Below are positions 9,172 through 18,900 of a stretch of DNA of 64,000 bases, piece by piece. The notes beneath the pieces were generated by a model. It was not told where the DNA came from, searched no databases, and saw nothing but the letters and a program-made list of their open reading frames with translations. The DNA comes from Setophaga petechia (lineage: Eukaryota; Chordata; Aves; Passeriformes; Parulidae): the NCBI GenBank assembly GCA_024362935.1, contig JANCRA010000017.1, forward strand, positions 310,001 through 374,000, given 5' to 3'. The first letter of the stretch is position 1. Every line of letters starts with the position of its first letter. The position numbers and the translations under genes are program-made.

Positions 9172-9292
9172 CAGGCTCCTTGGGCTCCTGCAAACTGTTC
9201 CTGCAGCTCTCGCTGCCAGATGCAGCTTCCTCTGCTGCAGCTCTGTTCACAGGCTCCCCTCCTGAAGAATCAGGGGCAACACCAACATTGTC
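9172..9292 (-). CDS. Probable downstream (third) exon of HSF5-like copy B
   Basis: A pyrimidine-rich acceptor (TTTCTGTTTTTCTGCTCAG|GA, AG at 9294-9293) and a strong donor (CCTG|GTAAGG, GT at 9171-9170) bound 121 bp with no stop in phase 0. That is the phase left by exon 2 of copy B, and both lie on the same strand. The peptide is acidic and Ser/Glu-rich (DNVGVAPDSSGGEPVNRAAA at the start, QEPKEPG at the end), plausible for a transactivation or linker region. The exon leaves in phase 1. A possible terminal exon follows at 9036-8990, with an acceptor CTTCTCCAG|AG and a short reading to a TAA that overlaps an AATAAA signal. The 1.45-kb gap to exon 2 may hide another exon. Homology is unproven; the call rests on splice signals and phase. 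Confidence 0.4.
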
Positions 9293-10740
9293 CTGAGCAG
9301 AAAAACAGAAAGAAAGGAACCCAAAGATCACTCACGATTTTGCTGGAATCATATCGGGCATACAATGACTCTCCTTCTCCACTCCCAAAGGCCATGGAGC
9401 ACAGAGGAGGGAACACTGCCCACACGGTTCACATGACAAGCCTTTTAAACTCAGGACTCGGGGGGCCAAGGTGAAAGTGAAGCTCTTACAAAATGACCTT
9501 TGAGACAAAACACAAACACACAAAACCAGAAGACACCAAGTCAGGGGACGTGCCCCCACGCTCTGACCCTGCCTTATCCCAGAGCTGTGAGAAATCAGCC
9601 AGCACACAGCCAGGGGCTCTCCTTGCTGCCAGCCCTGCTGCCAGAAAGGGCAGAGCTCGCCGCCAGCCCTGCCCAGGGCTGTGCGCTGCAAACGCACAGG
9701 CCAAGCACACATTTCTGCCTGGGCGTCTCAGCACCCCCAGCCAACCGCTCACACAACCCATCACAAGGTGCTGCTTCTCGGAGCCCTCTGCTGCTGCCCC
9801 ACGGGTGTCATCCAGGCAAACATTTCTGCACCCAGGCTATTTCCACGATCGCATTTGTGATCAGTGGCAAAAATCTGTAAATCGTTAGGGTGGGGAAAAA
9901 AAAGCAACCCAAAAGACCGGAAAAGCCAGACAACCAAGCAGTGTTTCTATTCCACCGAGGAACTAAATGTTCACAATGAAGCAAATTAACTTTGGACACG
10001 AAGATATTCTCACTGTGACCAGTTCTGGAATATTCATCTCTTCTGCCGTAGCCCGTCCATCAGAACCCTAAAGACTCTAAAGATGGTTCCGAGCCTGCAA
10101 TGTTTCCTTTTGTTATGGAATAAAATGCTCCTCTAAACTGCCGTGTGTGACTTTACAGAAGACAAAAGTCATGCCACTTGAGAATAAGGTATTGGTAAAT
10201 CCAAAAAAACACACTCTGCCCCTTGAGTCATAATCACAAATGTACTGCAGGCAATGGGTCAGCACACCAACAGAGAGAGAGACATTCTCTGGCCAACACG
10301 TGTAATAATCTGCAAAAGGACAGGGAGCTGCAGCTGCAGCCCAGCCCCAGCCACGGCTCTGGCAGCGCCTACACGCACGGCAGGGCTCACACAGCAGCAG
10401 CAGCAGCAGCTGCAGCCCTTGCTTTGCCTTGGCCTTCCCACCCAAAAGAGGCACAGCCCACATCTGCTGCAGCTGCAACAGAGGCACCTCTGGCATGCCC
10501 CTCCCCACACGGGACACTTGGCGCCTTCAGTGCCACTTCTCCAAACGCTCTTCTCCTCTTTCCCAGCAAGTAAAACCTCTTCTTCATCCCCTCTTTTAGA
10601 AATCTTTCTTTACCAAGAATAATTCAATAACTAAATCATGATGAAATAAGTTCAATTAAAGAAGCCTCTGCTTCTCAGCCGTGTAACAGGGTTCAAAAGC
10701 GCTCAGTCCAGCCCCTTTTATCCCCATCCAATGGAATTAC
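9293..10740. other. Presumed intron of HSF5-like copy B
   Basis: This stretch separates exon 2 from the probable third exon. It includes a short CAG run at about 10,392-10,410. A pyrimidine-rich acceptor-like CCTTTTGCAG occurs on the minus strand near 10,310, but the frame after it does not fit the phase left by exon 2, so no exon is called. Confidence 0.4.
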
Positions 10741-10928
10741 CTGCGCAGAGGGAGATCTTTCAGACAGGGACTTCCTGATCTCCCGAATCATCTTCTCCAC
10801 AGCAAGGCCCAGATCTGCCGGTGGCCATTCCTCCTCCCCAGGGGCGTTCTGTGCTGAGCTGGAGGCCGTCCATGCTGCACAAGCTGCACTGCCGGGTGCA
10901 GCGCTGCGCCCTGAAGTGCCCGGGGTGG
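10741..10928 (-). CDS. HSF5-like copy B, exon 2
   Basis: This exon is homologous to copy A exon 2, with the same acceptor (TTCTTGCAG|CC) and donor (GCGCAG|GTAATT). It is 188 bp, 21 bp longer, which adds seven in-frame residues (WTASSSA) after SAACAA. It enters in phase 1 and leaves in phase 0, as in copy A. An in-frame length difference with both splice sites kept suggests that protein-level constraint still applies, or that the duplication is recent. The encoded peptide continues into the helix-like LAVEKMIREIRKSL segment and ends SPSAQ at the donor. Confidence 0.62.
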
Positions 10929-11182
10929 CTGCAAGAATCCAAACACATTGGTCAGGCTCCACAACGTGGCCGTGGGACACAGAGCTCTAGCGCTGCTGTG
11001 GATCAAACATGACGGGAAGCACACAGCACAAGCAGGCAGAGAATCTTTTGGCCTCCTAGCTGCCCCTGCCTAGTAGGCTTGACAACTTCTGGCCGAGAAT
11101 GACAGAGCCTTGTGGAAAACTACTTCAAAACGGTCACTTTTCACGACCTTTTGGAAAAACAAGGCTACAACTCTTTTCCTAC

Positions 11183-12182
11183 CTCGCGAGTCGCAGGCTG
11201 GGGGCTGCTGCTCCCTGTGGAGCTGCTGGAAGCGGCAGGGCTGCATGGCCAGCACCTCCCGCTCGGCCGGAGGCAGCTGCTCCCCGTGGAGCTCCTGCGA
11301 GCGGCTGCGGGGCCCCTCCGGCCCGAGCGGCAGAGGCCGCTCCCCGTGCAGCCCGAGCAAGTGGCAGGGCGGGATGCCGAGCACCTCCCGCTCGGCGGGC
11401 AGCGGCCGCTCCCCGTAGAGCTCCTGGAAGCGGCTCGGCCCCTCCCGCCGGGCCGGCAGCGGCGGCTCCCTGTGCAGCAGGTGGAAGCCGCAGGGCGGGC
11501 GCCGGGCGAGCAGCGGCCGCTCCCCGGGGCGCTGCTGCAGGCGGCCGGGCCGGGGGCTGCGCAGCTCCCGCCCGTCCGGCAGCGTCCGCTCCCTGCGCAG
11601 CAGGAGGAAGCCGCTGGGCGGGCGCCCGGCCGGCAGCGGCGGCCGCTCCCTGGGCAACGGCGTGAAGCGCCCGCGCCCGCGCCCGCGCCGCCCGGCCGCC
11701 TGCAGCGGCCGCGCCCCGGGGCGCTGCTGGGAGCTGCAGGGCGGGCGCCCGCGGCCCTCCCGGCCCGCCGCCGGCCGCTGCCTGTTGGCTGCGCTCCGGC
11801 GCTTGATGCGGAGCAGGAGGTCGGGGCGGTCGCGGCGAAAGCAGGGGTTGCTGTAGTGGAGCCAGGCCCCGGCATCGCCCGGCGCAGCCGAGCCGAGCCA
11901 GCCCGGCACCTTGCGGAAGCCGTAGCGGTAGAGCTGCCGCACGAAGCTGCGGAACTGCGTGGCCCTGAAGGTGGGCGGCACCGGGGCCGGCCCGTGGCCA
12001 CGGCCCCTGTGGGCGTGGCCCGAGCTGAGCAGCTCCCGCTCCAAGAGGGAGCGGTCGAGGAGCAGCCCCTGGGCGCGGCTGTCCCAGCGCACGGAGCGGA
12101 CGCGGGGGCTGTTCACCAGGCGCCAGAGCTTGGCGGGGAAGGTGCCGGCGCTGAGCCTGGCGGGCAGCAACAGCTCCGCCAT
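11183..12182 (-). CDS. HSF5-like heat shock factor, copy B, exon 1 (DNA-binding domain)
   Basis: This is the second copy of the HSF5-like gene, the same length as copy A (1000 bp, 333 codons plus one base; ATG at 12,182, MAELLLPARL). It differs from copy A at nine residues: P5L, G9R, G150S, H196R, S210P, R240P, R257G, Y299H and R302Q. None lies in the DNA-binding domain (about 15-135), which is identical, including Tyr85 in the recognition helix. The RERPLP-type C-terminal repeats are present. The donor GAG|GTAGGA (11,183/11,182) is conserved. Read without splicing, the frame stops at 11,070 and gives 370 aa. Only about 350 bp of the 5' flank remains before satellite DNA begins at 12,535, so the regulatory context may be disrupted even though the reading frame is intact. 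Confidence 0.82.
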
Positions 12183-12535
12183 GGCGTCGGTCGCCGACTA
12201 CGGCCACAACGCCCGCGGCGCAACGGCCGCGGCTGTGCCGGCGGCGCGCGGCCTCAGGGGAGCGCTGTGCTCGGGCCCGCGCGCGCCCAGCGCGGCCCCA
12301 GCGCGGGCCGGACTGGGCGGGGACGAGCGCGGCAGAGCCGCGGCTGCGCGCGCGGCGCCGTCGGGGGGGCTCCTGGCCGGGTCGGGCTCGGCTCCGCTCG
12401 GCTCGGCTTGGCTCGGCACAGCACGGCAGGTTATCCCCACGCTGCATGCCGTGCCTGGGTAACCATCGGTGACAGAGAGGAAAGACATTGCTCTGTCTTG
12501 TCTGCGGAAAGGATGAAAAGGGGCGATTAGGACCT
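12183..12535 (-). promoter_or_regulatory. Truncated CpG-rich 5' flank of HSF5-like copy B
   Basis: This is the same sequence as the copy A flank but only 353 bp long before it meets satellite monomers. Any enhancer or upstream exon beyond this point in the ancestral copy has been lost or displaced. Confidence 0.4.
12385..12414. repeat. (GGCTC)6 degenerate pentamer upstream of copy B
   Basis: Six units are present, the third reading CGCTC and the fifth GGCTT. The 30-bp length difference from copy A accounts exactly for the change of alignment offset (10,681 to 10,651) between the duplicated blocks. Confidence 0.85.
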
Positions 12536-12746
12536 CTTAGATGTAGGTGACAAGAGGCACTATCTACAGTGCACTGCAAAGCTAATCGAAGCCCAACACT
12601 GGGATTGTGTAAGCAGCTTTCAAAGTGATAGAAAACAGTACCTTTCCTCTCTCTTGCCTTTCCATTCACATTAATACTTGAAAGGAAGGCGTCTCAGACA
12701 ACTTTCTTTTTCTTCTTGCAAAACACTCTGCAGCTTTCTGTGCAAC

Positions 12747-12754
12747 TTCTAGAA
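12747..12754. promoter_or_regulatory. Heat-shock-element-like dimer core in satellite monomer (example)
   Basis: TTCTAGAA within CAACTTCTAGAACACG fits the dimeric heat-shock element nTTCnnGAAn. The same core is seen in many other monomers, for example at 15,899, 23,613, 23,900 and 24,473, while other monomers carry CTCTAGAA or CCCTAGAA at the same position. A third nGAAn unit in register is not present, so strong HSF binding is uncertain. Confidence 0.4.
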
Positions 12755-14285
12755 CACGATAGGAGATGTTTAGTGAGCAGGAAGGTTTTCTCCTTGCGAC
12801 ACATACTGAAAAAGCTATTTTCATAGATGTAGGTGTCAAGAAACGCTTACTGCAGTGCACTGTAAAGCTAATTGCTACAGAGCACTGGGATTTTGTAAGC
12901 AGCTTGCCAAGTGATAGAAAACAGTACTTTCCCACTCTCTTGCCTTTCCATCCACATTAATACCTGAAAGGAAGGCATCTTAGACAACTTTCTTTTTCTT
13001 GTTGCAAAACACTCTGCAGACCTGCGTGCAACCTCTAGAACACCACGGGAAATGTTTCCTGAACAGACACAAAGTTTCTCCCTGCGCGATATACTGAAAA
13101 GGCTATTTGCTTCGAGGTTGGAAACAAGAGGCACTTACTCCAGTGCACTGCAAAGGTAATCTCTGTAGAACACTGGCATTTTGTAAGCAGATTGCAAACT
13201 CAAAGAAAACAGTACCTTTCCACTCTCCTGCCTTTTCCATTGCCAATAACATTTAAAAGGAAGTCGTTTTGGACAACTTTCTCTTTCTTGTTGCAGAACA
13301 CTCCACTGACAGGTGTGCAAACTCTAGTCGGGATAGGAGATGTTTTCTGAGCAGGCACAGTTTCTCCTTGCGAGAAACTGCGAAGAAGCTATTTGCTTAG
13401 ATGTAGGTGACAAGACGCACTTACTGCAGTGCACTGACAAGCTAATTGCTACACAACACTGGGATTGTGTGCCCAGCTTGCAAACGGATAGAAAACAGTA
13501 CCATTCCACTCTCCTGCCTTTTCTATTCACATTTCTATTTGAATGGAAGGAGTTTTGGACATCTTTCTTTTGCTTCTTGCAAAACACTCCCCACACCAGC
13601 GTGCACCCTCCACAACAGGATGGGAGATGGTTTTTGAACTGGCACAGTTTCTCCTTGCGAGACATAGTGAAAAAGCTATTGGCTTAGATGTAGGTGACAA
13701 GAGGCACTATCTACAGTGCACTGCAAAGCTAATCAAAGCAGAACACTGGGATTGTGTGCCCAGCTTGCAAAGTGATAGATAACAGTACCTTTCCACTCTC
13801 TTGCCTTTCCATTCACATTAATACTTGATAGGAAGGCGTCTCAGACAACTTTCTTTTTCTTGTTGCAAAACACTCTGCAGCCCTCTGTGGAACCTGTACA
13901 ACACGATGGAAGTTGTTAAGTGAGCAGGAACGTTTACACCTTGCGAGATATAGTGAAAAAGTTATTTGCTTAGATGTAGGTGACAAGAAACACTTACTGC
14001 AGTGCACTGACAATCTAATTGCTACAGCGTACTGGGATTGTGTAAGCAGCTTGCAAAGTGATAGAAAACAGTACTTTCCCACTCTCTTGCCTTTCCATTC
14101 ACATTAATACTTGAAAGGAAGGCGGTTTAGACAACTTTCTTTTTCTTGTTGCAAAACACTCTGCAGCACTCTGCGCAACATCTAGAACACGATAGGAGTT
14201 GTTTAGTGAGCAGGAGGGTTTTCTCCTTGCGAGACATAGTGAAAAAGCTTTTTGCTTAGATGTAGGTGACAAGAAACACTTACTG

Positions 14286-14295
14286 CAGTGCACTG
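14286..14295. repeat. CAGTGCACTG palindrome of the satellite monomer (example)
   Basis: A perfect 10-bp palindrome present once in nearly every monomer, usually directly after a PstI-type CTGC-AG step (ACTGCAGTGCACTGA) or in CTACAGTGCACTGC. Its near-universal retention makes it one of the most conserved points of the monomer. Confidence 0.7.
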
Positions 14296-15949
14296 ACAGG
14301 CTAATTGCTACACAGCACTGGGATTGTGTAAGGAGCTTGCCAACTGATAGAAAACAGTACCTTTCCACTGTCTTGCCTTTTCCATTCACATTAATACTTG
14401 AAAGGAAGGCGTCTTAGATAACTTTCTTTTTATTGTTGCAAAACACTCAGCAGCCCTCTGTGCAACCCCTAGAACACGATGGGAGATGTTTCCTGAACAG
14501 GCACACAGTTTCTCCCTGCGCGATATACTGAAAAGGCTATTAGCTTTGAGGTTGGAAACAAGAGGCACTTACTCCAGTGCACTGCAAAGGTAATCGCTGT
14601 AGAACACTGGCATTTTGTAAGCAGATTGCAAACTCAAAGAAAACAGTACCTTTCCAGTCTCCTGCCTTTTCCATTGCCCATAACATTTAAAAGGAAATAG
14701 TTTTGGACAACTTTCTCTTTCTTGTTGCAGAACACTCCACTGAAACGTGTGCAAACTCTAGTCGGAATAGGAGATGTTTTCTGAGCAGGCACAGTTTCTC
14801 CTTGCGAGACATAGTGAAAAAGCTATTTGCTTAGATGTAGGTGACAAGAGGCACTATCTACAGTGCACTGCAAAGCTAATCGAAGCACAACACTGGGATT
14901 GTGTAAGCAGCTTGCAAAGTGATAGAAAACAGTACCTTTCCACTCTATTGCCTTTCCATTTACATTAATACTTGAAAGGAAGGCGTCTCAGACAACTTTC
15001 TTTTTCTTGTTGCAAAACACTCTGCAGCCCTCTGTGCAACCCCTAGAACACGATAGGAGATGTTTCGTGAGCAGAAACGTTTTCTCCTTGCGAGACATAG
15101 TGAAAAAGCTATTTACTTAGATGTAGGTGTCAAGAAACGCTTACTGCAGTGCACTGAAAAGCAAATTGCTACAGAGCACTGGGATTGTATAAGCAGCTTG
15201 CAAAGTGATAGAAAACAGTACCTTTCCCACTCTCTTGCCTTTCCGTTCACATTAATACTTGAAAGGAAGGCGTCTTAGACAACTTTCTTTTTCTTGTTGC
15301 AAAACACTCTGCAGCCCTCTGTGCAACCCGTAGAACACGATAGGAGATGTTTGTGAGCAGAAACGTTTTCTCCTTGCGAGACATAGTGAAAAAGCTATTT
15401 GCTTAGATGTAGGTGACAAGAAACACTTACTGCAGTGCACAGAAAAGGTAACTGCGAAACAGCACTGGGATTGTGTTAGCAGCTTGCAAAGTGCTAGAGA
15501 ACAGTACTTTCCCACTCTCTTGCCTTTCCCTTCACATTAATACTTGAAAGGAAGGCGTGTTAGACAACTTTATTTTACTTTTTGCAAAACACACTGCAGC
15601 CCTCTGTGCAACTTCTACAACACGATGGAAGTTGTTTAGTGAGCAGCAACGTTTTCCCCTTGCGAGACAAAGTGAAAAAGCTATTTACTTAGATGTACGT
15701 ATCAAGAAACACTTACTGCCGTGCACTGACAAGCTAATTGCTACACATCACTGGGATTGTGTTAGCAGCTTCCAAAGTGCTAGAGAACAGTACTTTCCCA
15801 CTCTCTTGCCTTTCCACCCACATTAATACTTGAAAGGAAGGCGTCTTAGACAACTTTGTTTTTCTTGTTACAGAACACACTGCAGCCCTCTGTGCAACTT
15901 CTAGAACACGATAGGAGATGTTTAGTGAGCAAGAAGGTTTTCTCCTTGC

Positions 15950-18900
15950 GAGACATAGTGAAAAAGCTATTTGCTTAGATGTAGGTGACAAGAGGCACTA
16001 TCTACAGTGCACTGCGAAGCTAATTGAAGCACAACACTGGGATTGTGTAAGCAGCTTGCAAAGTGATAGAAAACAGTACTTTCCCACTCTCTTGCCTTTC
16101 CATCCACATTAATACTTGAAAGGAAGGCGTCTTAGACAACTTTCTTTTTCTTGTTGCAAAAAACTCTGCAGCCCTCTGTGCAACCTCCACAAAACGATGG
16201 AATTTGTTTAGTGAGCAGGAAGGTTTTCTCCTTGCCAGATATAGTGAAAAAGCTATTTGCTTAGATGTAGGTGACAAGAAACACTTACTGCAGTGCACTG
16301 AAAAGCTAACTGCTACACAGCACTGCGATTGTGTTAGCAGCCTGCAAAGTGACAGAAAACAGTACTTTCCCACTCTCTTGCCTTTCCCTTCACATTAATC
16401 CTTGAAAGGAAGGCGTCTTAGACAACTTTCTTTTACTTTTTGCAAAACTCACTGCAGCCCTCTGTGCAAATTCTACAATACGATGGAAGTTGTTTAGAGA
16501 GCCGCAACGTTTTCTCCTTGCGAGACAAAGTGAAAAAGCTATTTGCTTAGATGTAGGTAACAAGAAACACTTACTGCAGTGCACTGAACAACTAACTGCT
16601 ACACAGCACTAGGATTGTGTTATCAGCCTGCAAAGGGGTAGAAAACAGTACTTTCCTACTCTCTTGCCCCTCCATTCACATTAATCCTTGAAAGGAAGGC
16701 GTCTTAGACAACTTCCTTTTACTTTTTGCAAAACACACTGCAGCCCTCTGTGCAACTTCTACAACACGATTTAACTTGTTTAGTGAGCAGGAAGGTTTTC
16801 TCCTTGCGAGACAAAATGAAAAAGCTATTTGCTCAGATGTAGGTAACAAGAAACACTTACTGCAGTGCACTGAACAACTAACTGCTACACAGCACTAGGA
16901 TTGTGTTAGCAGCTTGCAAAGGGGTAGAAAACAGTACTTTCCCACTCTCTTGCCCCTCCATTCACATTAATACTTGAAAGGAAGGCGTCTTAGACAACTT
17001 TCTTTTTCTTGTTACAGAACACTCTGCAGCCCTCTGTGCAACTTCGAGAACACGATAAGAGATACTTAATGAGCAGGGAATTTTTCTCCTTGCGAGACAT
17101 AATGAAAAAGCTATTTGCTTTGATGTAGGTAACGAGAAACACTGCAGTGCACTGAAAAGCTAATTGCTACACAGCACTGGGATTGTGTAAGCAGCTTGCA
17201 AAGTGATAGAAAACAGTACTTTCCCACTCTCTTGCCTTTCCCTTCACATTAATACTTGAAAGGAAGGCGTGTTAGACAACTTGCTTTTTTTTGTTGCAGA
17301 AAACTCTGCAGCCCTCTGTGCAACATCTACAACACGATGGAAGTTGTTAAATGAGCAGGAAGGTTTTCTCCTTGCGAGACATAGTGAAAAAGCTATTTGC
17401 TTAGATGTAGGTGACCACAGGGACCTACTGCAGTGCCCTGGAAAGCTAATCGTAGCACAACACTGGGATTGTGTGTCCAGCTTGCAAAGTGATAGAAACA
17501 CTACCTTTCCACTGTCCTGCATTTTCCCTTTCGAGGAACATTCGAATGGAAGGCGTTTTGGACAAGTTTCTTTTTCTTCTTGCAGAACACTCTGCAGACC
17601 TGCGTGCAACCTCTAGAACACGATGGGAGATGTTTCCTGAACAGGCACACAGTTTCTCCCTGCGTGATATACTGAAAAGGCTATTTGCTTCGAGGTTGGA
17701 AACAAGAGGAACTTGCTCCAGTGCACTGCAAAGGTAATCGCTGTAGAACACTGGCATTTTGTAAGCAGATTGCAAACTCAGAGAAAACAGAACCTTTCCA
17801 CTCTCCTGCCTTTTCCATTGCCAATAACATTTAAAAGGAAGTCGTTTTGGACAACTTTCTCTTTCTTGTTGCAGAACACTCCACTGACACGTGTGCAAAC
17901 TCTAGTCGGAATAGGAGATGTTTTCTGAGCAGGCACAGTTTCTCCTTGCAAGACATAGTGAAAAAGCTATTTGCTTAGATGTAGGTGACAAGAGGCACTA
18001 TCTACAGTGCACTGCGAAGCTAATTGAAGCACAACACTGGGATTGTGTAAGCAGCTTGCAAAGTGATAGAAAACAGTACTTTCCCACTCTCTTGCCTTTC
18101 CATCCACATTAATACTTGAAAGGAAGGCGTCTTAGACAACTTTCTTTTTCTTGTTGCAAAACACTCTGCAGCCCTCTGTGCAACCCCTAGAACACGATAG
18201 GAGATGTTTCTTAGCAGAAACCTTTTCTCCTTGCGAGACATAGTGAAAAAGCTATTTGCTTAGATGTAGGTGACAAGAGGCACTATCTACAGTGCACTGC
18301 GAAGCTAATTGAAGCACAACACTGGGATTGTGTAAGCAGCTTTCAAAGTGATAGAAAACAGTACTTTCCCACTCTCTTGCCTTTCCATCCACATTAATAC
18401 TTGAAAGGAAGGCGTCTTAGACAACTTTCTTTTTCTTGTTGCAAAAAACTCTGCAGCCCTCTGTGCAACCTCCACAAAACGATGGAATTTGTTTAGTGAG
18501 CAGGAAGGTTTTCTCCTTGCCAGATATAGTGAAAAAGCTATTTGCTTAGATGTAGGTGACAAGAAACACTTACTGCAGTGCACTGAAAAGCTAACTGCTA
18601 CACAGCACTGCGATTGTGTTAGCAGCCTGCAAAGTGACAGAAAACAGTACTTTCCCACTCTCTTGCCTTTCCCTTCACATTAATCCTTGAAAGGAAGGCG
18701 TCTTAGACAACTTTCTTTTACTTTTTGCAAAACACTCTGCAGCCCTCTGTGCAAATTCTACAATACGATGGAAGTTGTTTAGAGAGCCGCAACGTTTTCT
18801 CCTTGCGAGACAAAGTGAAAAAGCTATTTGCTTGGATGTAGGTAACAAGAAACACTTACTGCAGTGCACTGACAAGCTAATTGCTACACAACACTGGGAT

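Larger units (their letters stand above)
10661..12535. repeat. Segmental duplication, copy B block
   Basis: This is the partner of the block at 1-1884. The match begins at GAAGCCTCTGCTTCTCAGCC (10,661), which is also the first base of the window, so the true left boundary of the duplication cannot be judged. It ends at ATTAGGACCT, after which copy A continues with unrelated spacer and copy B with satellite. Confidence 0.9.
12535..15950. repeat. Satellite array edge, mosaic monomers
   Basis: These are the first dozen monomers next to the HSF gene. They do not follow the 2285-bp period. They are diverged matches to parts of the inner array: about 12,870-13,790 resembles 26,690-27,540, and about 14,570-15,280 matches 29,160-29,870 at an offset of 14,591 bp. 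Confidence 0.7.

Noticed and set aside
9332..9888. Overlapping open frames of 90-130 codons on both strands
   Set aside because: There are no domains, similar-length frames occur on both strands, and no splice signals match the HSF phases. Composition explains them.
10113..10517. Minus-strand frame with an acceptor-like site near 10,310 as an HSF exon
   Set aside because: The phase required after exon 2 meets a stop within 17 codons; the open frame needs a different incoming phase, and its Leu run comes from the CAG repeat.
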